Source: Dichotomocladium elegans
Lineage: Eukaryota; Mucoromycota; Mucoromycetes; Mucorales; Lichtheimiaceae
NCBI GenBank assembly: GCA_025716815.1
Contig: JAIXMN010000036.1
Location: forward strand, 186,001-250,000
Direction of reading: 5' to 3'
DNA length: 64,000 nucleotides
The stretch's first letter is position 1. The number at the start of each line of letters is the position of its first letter. The notes beneath the pieces were generated by a model. It worked only from the letters and a program-made list of their open reading frames with translations, had not been told where the DNA came from and did no database searches. Of the stretch, positions 37,544 through 50,516 are shown piece by piece. Position numbers and translations under genes: made by a program.

Positions 37544-40500
37544 ATGTCTGCCATGCGCGGTTTGACGGTGTGAGTAGTATTGTACCACCTACAATGACAT
37601 TACTGAATGGGTAACGTTAATTCGCACCATTGGGGTGTATGACCGGTCTGTATGTGTGCGTGTGTGTGTGGGCGGGGGGAATTGGATTAGTTTTATAGGC
37701 AAGTAAGAACTGCAGAGCGTGCTGTTTCGTTCGCTCGCTCGGTTCCCCCACCGGGTTGTGGGAGAGGGGTGAAGCGAAGGACGAGGGAGCCGTTGAAAGC
37801 AAAGGCCGATGAGGGTGAGGGGGGGAGAGAGAGGAAAGAGTTGCGCGACCCATGCGTCAAATAACAACTGTGAGTGGAATGCCATTGTAGCTGACATTCG
37901 TAATTGTGAGTAGCATGGTGATTTGTTTTTTTTTCCCCCACAGTAAGACGACGTGTGCGACTTACATTATATAAAATGACTATAGGTCGAGTGCGAGAAC
38001 TTGAAGAAAAACGAATTAATAAGGAAATGGCCAACATTCGTTCCAAGTTTAAAGGTGAATGGACGGGGGCTCCACAATCTCGCCATGCGGGCGCTCATTT
38101 CTTTTTATATGCAGATCGTCGTCTGAATGGATACCAGAAAAAGAAATATGTGTGCAAACTGTTGTACATGCATATGCTTGGATGGGAAATTGACTTTGGA
38201 CACACCGAGGCGCTGAGCTTGATAGCCAGTACGAAGTATAGCGAAAAGCAGATTGTAAATTGAGGGAGGGCTGTGTTTGTGTGTGGGGAGAATTAAGCTG
38301 AAAAAGGGGGAAAAAAAAAAGGGATACCTCGCGGTCACACTCCTGTTGCACGAACACCACGAGTTGATCCGATTAGTCGTGAATTCCGCCAAAAAGGACT
38401 TGCAGGACCTGAACGAGATCAACAATTGCCTGGCACTCCATGCCATAGCCAATATCGCCGGCCGTGAGATGGCTGAATCGCTTGCACTCGACGTCCATCG
38501 TCTCCTCATATCGCCGCATGTATTTCTTGCTCCCATTGGTCTCCCACGCCGCTCCCTTTCTTAAACATGTCCTTTTTTCTTTTATATAGAACCTCCAAAA
38601 GCTTTGTCAAGAAGAAAGCTGCGCTCACGTTGCTGCGTTTGTATAGAAAATATCCGGACGTCATGCCAGTGGCGGATTGGGCCGAGCGGATCGTGGGACT
38701 GCTCGATGAGTATGATTTGGTGAGCATGGACTGGAGCAGCAGGCCTAACCCCATCAAGGGGACCAGCGTCGCGTACTCCAGGAACTAATCATTTCCCCCC
38801 CACCACCTCGAATTTTATGCGCCAGGGTGTCACACTTTCGGCAGCTTCTCTCGTCCTTGCGCTGGCACGGAACCATCCGAATGAATACCAGGGATGCTAC
38901 GCGAAAGCTGTGAATCGACTCAAGCGGATCCTGGTCGACTGTGACTACAGCATCGACTACGTGTACTACAAGGTACCAATACCATGGCTTCAGATCAAGC
39001 TTCTGCGCCTGTTGCAATATTATCCTCCTCCGGGTAAAAAAAAAAATTCTTATTATTATTATCATTTATGGTTCAGTGACTCAATAGAGTGTGTGTGTGG
39101 AAACAAAACCAATGTAGACGATCCGCAGCTGAAACTGGACTTGAGCCAGCTCTTGGCGATGATCCTCTCTCAGGCGCAGGAACGGCCGCCGAGTAACATC
39201 CAACACAGCAATGCACAAAAAGCGGTCTTGTTCGAGGCGATCCATCTTGCGATCCATCTGGACAGCAACTCGACAGTATGCCAGCACGCGACGGGGTTAT
39301 TGGGCAAGTTTATAGCGTCGCGAGAGACGAATGTGCGGTATCTGGGGCTTGAGACGATGGCGCATCTTGCAGCGTCTGTGGACTCGCTGGGGCCGATCAG
39401 GGACCATCTCGACACGGTTGTGGCGTTGCTGCGCGACAGAGACGTCAGCGTACGGCGACGCGCGCTTGGCCTGATGTATGCCATGTGCGACGCAGACAAC
39501 TGCAAGGTGATTGTGGCGGAGCTGCTCCGGCGCCTGCCTACTGCTGCTGCTGTTGCTTTGGAGGAGGGAGAGGAGAATGCGATGCGGGATGAGATGGTGC
39601 TAAAGGTAGCGATCCTGACCGAGAAATTTGCGAGAGACCTGGAATGGTATGTGGACACCGTTCTGCAGCTGATTGCGATGGCAGGCGACCAAATCGGGCC
39701 GCAGGTCTGGTATCGAGTCATTCAGATCGTGACGAACCATGAGCGTCTGCAGGCCTACGCAGCCAAGATGGCCCTGCACCACGTACGCGCGCCGCACGCC
39801 AACGAGACCATACTCAAAGTCGCAGGGTATCTCCTCGGCGAGTTCGGCCATCTGATCGCCAACGAGCGCAACGCGAGTCCAATGGACCAGTTTGCAGCCA
39901 TCCACTCAAAGTTTGTCGTCGTCACGTCGTCGCCGGGCACGCGCGCCCTTCTGCTGACCACCTACCTCAAGTTTGCTAATCTCTTTCCGGAGATAAAGGG
40001 TCACATCCTGGCCGTGTTCGACACCTACCGCCGTTCGCTCGACCCTGAGCTTCAGCAGCGCGCGTGCGAGTACATGGCCATTGCCACCATGGGGTCGGAC
40101 GCCATGCTCCTCCAGACCGTGTGCGAAGAAATGCCCCCGTTCACTCAAGAGCGTGTGGCTGACGATATGCTCCTCAGAATGACCGAGAAGCCCGACGAAG
40201 ACAAACGTGTGCAGCCCCCAACCGGTCCTGCAGCAGCTGCAAGGACAACGCGCTGCGAAGGAGGAGGAGGAGCAGCGTCCTGCCTGATCTGCCCAACTCA
40301 ACAAGAGGCACTTGCGGCCATCCCGCTGGCGCCGAACTATGCTCTCGGTCTGTATCCGTTCACGTACCTGTCTCAGGCTGTGCTCTACCAGAACGCTTCG
40401 ATCCAGATCGCAGCGACCACGCGATTTGGCAAGGGCGACGGACGTGGCGTGGTGGCGCTTGTGCTGCGTAACCTCACGCAGCATGCCATTCGGTGTGTCA

Positions 40501-41238
40501 GGATATGTGTGCGGTCTCCCTCGCCCGGGCTGGTGGTACGCCTGCTGAACCCGAGGCTGTGGGATGATGACGCCAACAACGACAGGACAATTGCTCCCCG
40601 AGGCGAAATCAGCTGTACCATTGACGCAGAGATTGTCAGTGTGTATGATGGTGATCTTCCATCGCTCTGGGTGCTGGGCGTGGTGATGATGGAGGAGGGG
40701 GAGGAGGGCCCTGCCTCGCAATCCAACAACAACAACACGCCACTTGAGCTCCACCTCAAGGTTCCCGTCTTTCTAACCAAATTTCTGGGACCCATTGCGC
40801 CGTCCATGGACGGGCCCAGCTTCTTTCGGCGGTGGAACCAGCTCGGCAGCGGTCCGCCGCATGAGGCCCAGGCAATCTTCAGGTACCCTACCGCCTCGTT
40901 GCCGGCCCTGAAGGATGATGACCTTGCTCGCATCCTCCGAGGCTTTGGACTGGGCCTTTTGGAACATGTGGACCCCAACCCAAACAATTTTGTGGGCGCA
41001 GGCGTGATCGATCTGGGCAAACACGGTGGCAAGTTCGGTGTCCTTGTACGGCTGGAGCCCAACCTGGAATACAATGTGAGTCACCGTCCCCTCTCCTTTT
41101 GCCCATGGTCAGAAAAACTCACCATTTAGGAATAAAAAGATGTTTCGTTTGACAGTCCGAACTCCCAACGAACGCATTTCTCGAAATCTCCAAATATACC
41201 TGGAACGGTCACTTTCAAGCACTTTTTTGGTAAATTAG
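37544..41238 (+). CDS. AP-2 complex subunit alpha (clathrin adaptor)
   Basis: The large subunit of the plasma-membrane clathrin adaptor AP-2. Ten exons: 37544-37569, 37691-37698, 37891-37905, 37986-38054, 38115-38254, 38322-38515, 38590-38719, 38826-39033, 39118-41075 and 41140-41238, giving 948 aa. The trunk starts [17 protein letters not shown], then [15 protein letters not shown] (the PIP2-binding/trunk start in animal alpha), [66 protein letters not shown] and EEMPPF. A short hinge precedes the ear domain (about 600-948), ending [17 protein letters not shown]. Exons 2 (8 nt) and 3 (15 nt) are microexons, needed to build VFIADIRNC. Introns at 37699 and 38516 begin with GC. The 84-nt intron 39034-39117 is free of stops and in frame. 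Confidence 0.95.
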
Positions 41239-41474
41239 GAAAGATACATCAGATGCTATTTTATTGTGGCTAAGGGAAACAAAGGATATTTGGCTCGGTT
41301 GAATAAAAATACACAGAAAACGGTTTGGATTAGGATAAAGGAAACAAGGCAGAAAAAAAATATAGACAATGAAGTAGGAGGGGGGAGGGGAAATAGAGAG
41401 TGTGAGAGAAAGAGGGAGATAAAAGATAAATGTATTGTATTTCTTTTTTTTTTTTATCCCTCATACTCACGCTT

Positions 41475-42703
41475 CTAATGTACATAAGCTCTCCTCTTGA
41501 CAGCCTGGGTAGGAGTGAACACAGGATCATCTTCGGCCTTGCGCTTATTATGCGGTGGGGACGAAAGACCGTCCTCGACAGGTGTCGGCATACCCAGGTT
41601 GATGAGGGTGGTGCTTGACTTGTTGGGTATCTTGTTGACAATGGCTGGCAAGGTGACCTCGTGGAAGCCAGCAGCAGCAGCAGCAGCAGCAGTAGCCGCA
41701 GTAGCAACGGGGATGGTAGCAGTAATGGCGGTGGTATCGACACTGCTCGCGAGTTGAACAGCAGGCGACGCGCCAGAAACAGCACAAGGAACACTGGTGG
41801 CTGGGCATGGATACTTCAGGTGGCGCTGCAACATCATGATCCAGCGGTCATAGGTATCTTTGCGGACATACAAGGACCAGTCGAGAAGCTGAAGCATGAC
41901 CCGTTCAGCATGATTGACCTCCGCAACGCTCAATCCGGATACCTTGCTCCATGCCGAATTCTTGTATGTCTTGTCTTGCAGGAACTTGTGCGCACAGATG
42001 AGCGCAGCTAGGAACATGCGTCGACCGCAGCCAATATATACATCGCTACCGTAGTTGACATCCGTGCTATTCGCGGTCGTGATAGCGTTACGCTGCTCAA
42101 TCACACGAGGACGGATACGAAAGAGGTAGAAAATGGCGAGTTGGAGCGTCGAGTGCGTGGTGCGTGAATGTTTGAGAATATGGTGGAGAAAGGTGTTGAG
42201 GTTGGCAATCGGTCGATTTCCCGCAGAGGGTTGATTGGATGCGTTGGGCCAGATCGAAGCGATTGCTTGAACGGTTACGTCTATCCAGACGATAAAGGTG
42301 TGTTGGTCATGCCGTCCGACATTCTTCACTTCTCTCCTCCTCACACACTCTCCCCACACCCCCACCCGAAATAAAAGGGGCTACGTCGTGTGTGTAACAA
42401 GGTGATCTTCGGGTTTTACTCACCGACAAGAGCATTCACATAGGCGCGTTGCTTTTCCTGGTGTTGTTTCGCAGCGTTGATAGATTGTTGGACATTGGCC
42501 TGCTGATCAGGCGGCGTGGCGAGTGGGTGCAAGAGGGAAGACGGGGCGATGTGGTTGCCGCTGAGTAAAAGCGAGAGAATATTGTATTTGTGACCCAAAG
42601 GATAGGCCGTGGATGCTGCTGCTGCTGCTGCTGCTGCACCAATCGATGGGAGCGTGACTGCTGTTGGCTGCGCAGCAGGAGCAGCTGAGTAGTATGGATT
42701 CAT
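41475..42703 (-). CDS. Pho85-type cyclin (Pcl/Pho80 family)
   Basis: Two exons (42703-42424, 42280-41475) give 361 aa. The N-terminus is low complexity (an Ala run of about 8, Gln-rich). The cyclin box runs from about residue 85 to 225: YVNALVDVTVQAIASIW, LNTFLHHILKHSRTTHSTLQ, YIGCGRRMFLAALICAHKFL, DKTYKNSAWSKVSGLS, EVNHAERVMLQLLDWSLYV. K-F-L-x-D-x-x-x-x-N and the W-S-K-x-S-G motif are typical of Pcl1/2-type cyclins that activate the CDK Pho85, linking growth and cell-cycle signals. The C-terminus is Ala/Pro/Ser-rich with a basic KRKAEDD element, possibly a nuclear signal. An upstream in-frame TTG (42715) is not a plausible start. Confidence 0.9.
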
Positions 42704-43560
42704 AGTTCTTGGCAAAAAAAAAGGGTTATCGGCGTTGACGGTTCTTTTGGTCTGGGTTCAGAGCAAGAGAGTAATCTTCTTGTTGATAGAGGAACGGTTG
42801 AACAAAAGCGGGCGTTATCAAAGAAGGACGGGCAATGAGAGTGCTGAACCTAGAAGGAACGAACGTCGACAGGGTACATTGTGTGTATATATATAGAAAA
42901 AGAGAAAGAGTAAAAGAGGAGGTTTGGTAGTTAAAAGAGGTGCTGGAGTTGGTTGTATAATTAGTTAAAGAATGCTTTTTGTTGTTGGTCGTCCGATAAA
43001 GAAAAAAAAGCGAACAAGGAAAAGGGGGAGATGCTCTTTTTATACGGGTGAAAAAAATTAAACCAAGGTGACTCACAATACCCAGCCGTTTTTTTTAGGT
43101 GATTGAGTCGCGGCTCTTTGATTGGATCGCACGGTTCCGGATGATTCACTGTGCGTGCAGCGTTTGTCCTATTGGTCATAGTTATTTTTGCTACGCCTCA
43201 TTACGTTCTACGCTCACGGGAAACCCACCAATCCGCCCTCCCCCCAAAGGCAAATTCCTATGGTGCTTCTCGTGCTCGTCTCTCTCTCCCAATCTGCACC
43301 TCCTCGTCCTCCCCCTACCGCAGTCGATCACTAATCAATAAAGAAAAGGGGAGGGGGTGGTTGCGCTGCGGGTATGATCCTTACTCTGTCAACGTCACAC
43401 GACTATCCCATTTCTAGTTCTTGGCCCTTGCTGCTGCTTTGCCCGTTGGGAGCTTGTGTGCTTGAAGCTTGGCTGCAGCTCTTTTTTTCTCTTATCATTT
43501 TCTTGGCTGACGGAGCCTGTACGCAGCATTCACTTTATTACATTCCATTCTATTTTTCCA
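42704..43560. other. Divergent intergenic region, cyclin / A20-AN1
   Basis: About 860 bp with A and T runs and a TA run near 42886-42894. Shared upstream region of the cyclin (-) and the zinc-finger gene (+). No ORF is convincing. Confidence 0.5.
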
Positions 43561-44271
43561 ATGGAAGACAGTAATACCTCAGATGTTCCCCTGCCATGCA
43601 CGGCAGGCTGCGGATTTTATGGAAGCAAAATATATAACAATATGTGTTCGAAATGCTTTCGAGAGCAATCGGCCACTCAACAAAAGAAGGGTAAAACTAG
43701 AGCCGTGTACGTTTCCTGGAAAGCTATGGACCCTCACACACGTAAAGATATTGGAGCAGAAGAACCACCTGCTACGTTCGTCCAGCAACATCCAACTGTA
43801 TCCAGCGGTGGTTGTGCAGCTGCTACTTCTGCTGCTACCCCTGATCATGAGAGCTTGAAGCAGCACGATCAAAACGAATCTGCCACAACTGCTAAGCCCA
43901 TCCAAAAGACCCCTGGTCGATGCCTTACATGTCGCGCCAAGGTTTGATATGCGACATATGGCCAGGCGGATGGCAGATATAGCTAACCGTCTCAATCGTA
44001 CGGACAATGACGTAGATACCCCTCGCCAAGCAAGTGAGTAACAAGTGCAGGTGCAACTATGTCTTCTGCGATAGCCATCGCTACCCTGATAAACATGATT
44101 GTGACTTTGACCATATGTCGATGGATAAAGGTAAATAATGCGTCGGCATTAGTGTCGACTGTACCCTTATTAAATTATGATACTATTATAGACATTCTGG
44201 CCAAGAAGAATCCTAAACTAAATGAACGGCCGCGCGGTGGCAGATCCTTCCAGAGATTGGACAGCCTGTAA
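43561..44271 (+). CDS. A20/AN1 zinc-finger stress-associated protein (ZFAND5/6-like)
   Basis: Exons 43561-43941, 44016-44130 and 44192-44271 give 191 aa. The A20 finger is at residues 12-40 (CTAGCGFYG ... NMCSKCFRE) and the AN1 finger at about 127-166 (CLTC ... KCRCNYVFCDSHRYPDKHDC). Such proteins bind ubiquitin through A20 and couple ubiquitinated proteins to the proteasome under stress; ZFAND5 and plant SAPs are the best-known members. The stretch 43692-43748 (57 nt, starting GTAAAA and ending AAAG) is free of stops, so it may be either an intron in phase or coding sequence; removal would give 172 aa. The linker is low complexity. Tail: RSFQRLDSL. Confidence 0.9.
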
Positions 44272-45400
44272 ATCAGTGTCATACTTTCCCCTTCTTCTCT
44301 ATCATCTATAGTTCGTTAATGAATCACACGCAAACTCGCATTTTTCCTTATCTTTGATTCTCTTCAGACTCAACTATCACAACCTCCTCCTTTGATATAC
44401 ATGTTTGCACAATAGCAATCCACCCCTTCCCCGTTTTTTTTCTTCCTTTCTTTTGATCCTGATGGATGAAACATATACTTTCTCCTTTTCCTTGATTTTC
44501 TGTGTCGGCCGGCGTTGGGGAAACAGGGTGATCGCGGGCATCTAACGATAGGGGGGAGTGGTGCACGAGATCGATGACGCCCTGAGTTGCTGTCAATGGA
44601 CGATTCAGGAAGCTGTGCCAAAATTAAACATCATACGACTACACCAATCACGAGACAAATTCAACGGAGCACAAAAAGATAGTCACATTTTTGAGCCTTG
44701 AAACATAGTTGGTGATTTACGCGATCGCACCAATAAGTTGAGTGTTCTGTTTTCTGGCATGAGTCATATGATTTATTTCTCATTCCGACCCTGCATCATC
44801 AGCATAACGGGATCAAACCGTGAGACGTTTCAGCGTCGTTCGTTGCATAATCCTCGTCTTTTATGGTGAGAGAACATACGTTGGTTCTGCCGCAGCAGCA
44901 AGATGGTCATCGAAACCTTTACGGAACTATCCAGAGCGACACAGAGATAAGCGATGTACAGTACTGTGTATCCCCACCGTGGAGATCCCTTGTTGAATAG
45001 CCGTTAAGCACAATGCCGATCGTAATGTTCTCCGGATAAAATGGCGCGACTATGCGCATGGTTCCCACCCCATTGGGGAAACATTCTCATAGCGTAGGGT
45101 ACCACTGTCCACATAAATCCCCAAGGCAAGCTATCGACTCCGACATGGGCAGTAGTACCGTCAAGGACCAGTGCCCTTATCTTTCCCCCTGGCAACCATC
45201 CGGACCTTGTCTGGTACTCTGGCTTTTTACCCATGGGGTGACATTAATATTTCTAAGCCTTTCTGATTTCCTTACTTACCGCCTTGAGGGCCGTCTTGGA
45301 TTTCCTTTGGTGTATGCTTCTTTGAACCTTGTCTACAAACCTCCGAGCACTTCTGAAGATGCAACATTACAAAAAAAGAAACCCGTGTTTGCCCAGAAAT

Positions 45401-45456
45401 CTTTACGCATGACAAAGCAAATGTCGCATGCACTGCGAGAGATGTCACACAAAAAC
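45401..45456 (+). repeat. Transposon-end relic, copy 1
   Basis: It shares with 59391-59456 the string TGACAAAGCAAATGTCGCAT, flanked by TTACGCA upstream and a G(T/A)(T)CRCACAAAAA-like stretch downstream. The other copy lies beside a decayed transposase, which suggests an element end. Confidence 0.6.
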
Positions 45457-46375
45457 TTTCATCTCTCAATACATCGAGTCTCGAGGACGTTCGATGCGTC
45501 TATCTTCCATCCTATATATCTGTATTAAATCTTATTGAGTAGTTTCGGGCAGTTCTGGAGAGCAAAATAAAACGTAATGGAAAGTGAGACACGGATGGCC
45601 CAAACCAGTGAAACATCGAGTAGGTTAAAGTTGTGCGATCTCGAAGGATTCGCAGGTGTCCAGTGAAACTGTCGTAATCGGGAAAAACTATGAACCCACT
45701 TGTGATAATGCTACAGTGATCATGACGGTACGTATAAATATGTTAAGAAAGGGAGGAAAAGAGCGAAGATAACTATGACAGGGGAATGGTCACTTGTCTG
45801 ATTTGTATAGAACAACTCATCCGCGAAACAGATGATAAAGAGCTTTGTCCAAGCTGTGAGTTCTTTATGAAGCGCATGTTTGTTTACCAATTGATAATGA
45901 GTACATAACTACACACATTCATATGAGACAAGTTTGATTCAGTAGTGGTTTTAATACGCAGTCCGTGGGGCACAACAACACGGACTCGTAGCCAAACAGT
46001 GTCACTTTGTCAATCACATCCTTATAAACTGGATGCTTTGCAGCTGAACCATCGCCTGCATGTATCTGATCATCGGGATGGCATATCGAAAAATCAAAGG
46101 ACACATTTAAACTTGTCTGCAACAAAACTGTGATCTGATAAACAAGAAGGATCGTAAACTAGCAGCGATGAGAGTCGTAGATTTAATTGTCCTGGAGGAG
46201 AGTATCATCAGACAGGTCACTGTACTTGTTTCGGCATTTTCAGTCACATAGATGACTGATTTCGCATGAATAATAGAGAGATTCTGAGCGAATTATTTCC
46301 TTCTTTGGCCTCTCTCCCCATTCGTTTTCCTATATGAAATTTTGTAACGCCTTTTTGTTATTTGAATCCAACACG

Positions 46376-46478
46376 TTCTGGTCCTTTGTAGATTGATCAT
46401 TCGTACCTGTACTTGATAAGCCGTGGAAGAATGGGCAAAGCAGAAGTGCATCATCCGATGGGAACCCGGTTCGTTGCT
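46376..46478 (+). repeat. Dispersed repeat family 2, copy 1
   Basis: It resembles 50517-50618 in the same orientation. Shared pieces include CTTTG(T/C)AGATTGA, TACTTGAT(A/G)A, CGTGGAAGA / CATGGAAGA, GCATCATCCG and GGGA-CCC. Divergence by eye is about 25%. Confidence 0.6.
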
Positions 46479-47959
46479 GCAACAAACAACTGCGCCGTGT
46501 ATATCTTTTTATAATGTCTGGCATTTCTTCTTCTAGTTGGATTTATATCAAGAGCCTTTGTGGCTCTCAAACATACTGTTTGATGTTCGTCGCATTGCAT
46601 ATGTAATCCGGCACGAATGGCAGATTATCATGAAGCTGTTTTTCACCACGTGCGCTAAGCCCTCGCCCTACTTATCTACTACATATCTACCGCTCATGAC
46701 CGAGATAGCATCGATCCGTATTCTTTGTAGGTCGAATCGAGCTTGACTTTGGGCAAATTCCAGAGACTCCTGACCTCTCAAGAGTACGTAGCTGACCAAT
46801 CTCGCACACAGCGCATTCTGGTCTTACCTGAGCTATACAGCTGACGCTCACCTTCCGGAGGAATTACATACATTTGGCCTGTATGATAAAGTGATATGAA
46901 GACCGACAAACAAGTAGATCAGAAGCAATGCTCTCTCTTTGCCTACCTGCCAGTGTACTGTACATAGTATTTACTTGCAGACCAGATATTTGCTACGTAT
47001 GAAAATGATTTGCCAGACTCGACGGTGTTTGTGCGTACACCCAACGCGCATAGGTGCGCAAGTCCCATCTACATAGAATCGATGGGTAAGTTCTGGCGAA
47101 GGCCACAATGAGACGCGTTAGAGCGTACCTTTCTGCAGCTAACGTTATCGATTTTAATGCTCAGGTCTACACCGTCATCCCCACCCTTCCCCTACCGCCA
47201 ACCTCCCCCCCCAAGTCAGAATCGAAGTTTCCCGGATGTATGTAGATCATCCATCGGCAAAATTGGTTATATCTGCCAAGAATCGGCTATATGTAGCTGC
47301 ATGTGGAGCCGGCCGTGGGGGGGGGGCGGAAAACCGTTTTTCACGCAAGAACCGAATTCTGAGCTAGACTATTGGATATCTGTAGAATTTGCAATAGATG
47401 TCCAGCCTTCTGTAATAGTGGACCCTTCCATGCTTTGCGGCCACTGGGTTTGGCATTATTGCCTCGTAACATAGTTAGCAAACTACTTGGTGCTCTGGAA
47501 GTACACATCAGCCGGTAAGAATGAAAGATATAATGACTATATAATAAATCGTAGAAGACAGTTTTCGATCCGGCAGAGCTTATGCTACATAACTATAGAC
47601 ATAGACAATACACAAGCTGAAGATAGGTGGGAACAATGGAGGAAAGAGAATGAGTTCATCAGCTCACGCTTACAGTACGCAATCCAACCACAGTTACCCT
47701 GGTCTGAAAACCATTCAATAAAGATCCCGTCTCAAAGACTCGATTTCATTCCTCTTTGGGTTTTCATACGTAGCACCAACTCTCTAACTCACACAGCTTA
47801 CGACATAAATCATAAATGAACGTGGAATCTTTTGATTTTTTTTCTGAAATGATTTGAACAATATCTTAGTGCTTTTATATCATTTCTGTGGCCAAAAAAA
47901 TGTATGCCGACTGTCTTTTTTTTATCTAAATAAAGGAAAAAGGAGAAATGACATTATAT

Positions 47960-49842
47960 TTAATCAATAAGGTGGTAGACACCCTTCTTGATCTCGCCTT
48001 CACCCTTCTCATAGGGAAGATCGAAGACAGCATTGCTACGGAAGCGTCGGAGGAACTGAAGGGCAACGCTCTCCAGGCTGACAGGATCAATATAGAGATC
48101 CTTGAAGGTAAGCGCACCAGGCGTGATCTTATCGTCCAGACGCATCTAATCCAGACACCAATTTAACAAGTACATTCAAAGAAACAACTCAACCAGTAAA
48201 ATGGTAACTTACACGCTCAATCAGGTCAGGACCGACCATCTGATTGTAGGGAAGCTTGTCAATCAAGGTAGCAGCAGCCCTGCAATAAAATGTGTGAGGG
48301 TGATAATTACTTTCTCTCCTCAATCTTTAAACTTACTTGGCAATCGGGAACGGGATAGGATAGATGGGAAGAGGCTTCATGGAAATCTCACGAGCCATCT
48401 CATACACCTGTTCATAAGTGTATTCTTTCGGGCTAGCAAATGAGAGAAGCAGAGTCAGATATCTTGAAGCGAGCGTTCCCCCTGTACTACATCATCCTAC
48501 CCGTAGAGTTCGTAGGTTTTACCAGCGGTCGAGTCGGCCAAGAACATAACTTCCAAAGCCTGCGCGACATCAATGGCCTATGGTACGGAAAAAATTAAGA
48601 TACTTCCTCCTCTCGTTGTCCCTCGTCCAGCTACTTACGGAGACAGGGCGGATCTTGGTCTTGCCCTCGTTAACCCAGAACTGCCAGCCGTCACCAAGGC
48701 CGATTCTGTTCAAGAAACGATCCTCGTGGCCCCACATGGTGCCAGGTCGTGCAATGGTAGCATCAGGGAAGACTTCACGGACAGCCTTCTCACCCAAAGC
48801 CTATTAGGAATTGAATGAAAGAGAAGAACATGTAAGCACTGGCATCATTCACTTCTTTCATCCTAACAGCCCAGGTTCCACACGTACCTTTGAGCGCAAG
48901 AACTTGGAGGTCGAGTTTTCGTCAGCATTCAGGGCTGAGACCTGGATAAAGCGAGCAACGCCAGCTTCGGCGGAAGCCTCAGCAATGGCACGAGCACCGT
49001 CTACGTGGACATCCTCGAAAGTGAAGTTCTTAGTCTCATAGTCACGACCAACCAAGTTGTAGACGATGTCCGAGTGTCTAACAGAGTCCATAATCTGTTC
49101 ACGGTTTCTCAAGTCGAATTCCTAAAATGAATTCATTCTCGCGGTCAGCAATCGGAGGGTTTTGGTTCTAAGACCGAGTGCAATTTACCAAAGGAACCAC
49201 TTGTCCGAGATCACCGCAGACCTTCAAGTGACGAGCCTCATCGGGATCACGGAAGGGAACGACGACCTGAGTACCCTGTTTGGCTATAGCACGGGTTTAG
49301 ATTGCAATAGAAATATATAGGTGCGTGTGCTTGCGCAAGTGCGAGCCTTTATGTATTTATTCACGCCCTGTGCCGTGCACAAAAAAAAAGAACCTACCGA
49401 GCTTCTGGACAATGTAACGACCCAAGAAACCAGTGCATCCGAACACAGTCGCGATATGTCCGTTGGTTGACGAGCTGTTTTTTTTTAAATGCGCGTGTCG
49501 TGCAAATAAAAAACAAGGCAAAGGAGAAAAAGTCAATGTCTCGTGTTTGGGAGAAACGTCCAATGCGAATGAAGGCTTTTCGATATAACTCACCGACCGC
49601 CGCGGCCGTATTTGATCATGTTCTGACCAGTCTTTTTACGAAAAGTCAGATCGTGCATGGTACGCTGTTGATAATATCTTCGGTCAATAGGTCGGTTACG
49701 ATTTGCAATTGTGTTGATTATTACCGCTTGTTGGATCGCCGAGGCACGACGGCCGACCTCTATAGCCGAAACAAAAATGAGCATCGCCGATAATCAGATG
49801 AGAACATTAAGACGTACGTTTCAGTGCAGCATTGGCAAGCAT
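47960..49842 (-). CDS. NDUFA9-like 39/40-kDa subunit of mitochondrial complex I
   Basis: An accessory subunit of NADH:ubiquinone oxidoreductase with an atypical short-chain dehydrogenase fold that binds NADPH. Eleven exons: 49842-49818, 49759-49725, 49664-49594, 49474-49398, 49283-49189, 49121-48888, 48800-48639, 48577-48501, 48432-48337, 48279-48213 and 48145-47960, giving 374 aa. The N-terminus ([18 protein letters not shown]) looks like a mitochondrial targeting peptide. Next comes the dinucleotide-binding loop [17 protein letters not shown], then [48 protein letters not shown], the W-x-H-E-D-R-F-L region, and a C-terminal part with VYEMA and [16 protein letters not shown]. All junctions are in frame with GT..AG introns. 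The same window has an NDUFAF4-like assembly factor. Confidence 0.93.
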
Positions 49843-50516
49843 GGTTTTAAAGAAAGGCAGCAACGAGAGAGGGGGGTGTGTATGTAGAGGGAGTGCAAAT
49901 ATCTATTATTTTTCGCTGGGTGCTCCCAGTTGACAGTGTGCGCACTTTTTTTTTTCCCAGCTCGCACGCGCACATACAGATACAACAACCCCGGCCCGCC
50001 CCAGCCTATGTCATCGGCCGTGACTGCCTAAGAACTTCTACAAGCTCACCATTCCCCCCCCCTTCCACAGTGCGTACTAGATTCCACACTGTTAATGTGC
50101 ATTGCCGTCCCGCTTTAATGATTAATAATAGGAAATCTTTGAAAAGTAACCATGCTGATACTATGGCTTACTGCTGCATTTATCTTTTCGAAATAGGCTT
50201 TGTTGGAAAAGATTAATGTTCCAAGAGTGTTTTAATTTGGAAAAAAGTGTATAGAGCAGGCTATTTCATCCAGGTGCCGGTGGAATGATTATCATGTGTT
50301 TATAAATAGACAGAATTTGCATAGATGTGAGAAGAGGGTTTAATCGTTCGTATAAAATGGTCATGAGACTGGCCGATGCAGGCTCGGTTATCTAAAGTCG
50401 TGTCTTGGCGAGATCACGAAAATAAAAAAGTCGGGTTCTGCTCAGAAATCTGACAAAGAGAAAAATGCCGCATACACGGCGAAAAGATGATGGATCTTTA
50501 TATCGAATATGGCACC

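Larger units (their letters stand above)
44272..47959. other. 3.7-kb gap with transposon relics
   Basis: No intact gene seen. 45401-45456 matches 59391-59456, and 46376-46478 matches 50517-50618 (see repeat entries). ORFs such as 47487-47819 (+) have no recognisable domain and probably belong to decayed elements. An acceptor-like site and open frame at 44596-44348 (-) could be an exon of something unknown. Confidence 0.5.

Noticed and set aside
38817..41129. A continuous 770-aa frame as a single AP-2 alpha exon
   Set aside because: It reads through the 84-nt intron at 39034-39117 and past the real donor at 41076; family alignment from memory has no match to the inserted residues.
42704..42715. 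An upstream start for the cyclin gene at 42715
   Set aside because: The codon there is TTG; the first ATG in frame is at 42703.
47487..47819. A 110-aa ORF as a host gene
   Set aside because: It lies in a relic-rich gap without family features, promoter signals or matching exons.
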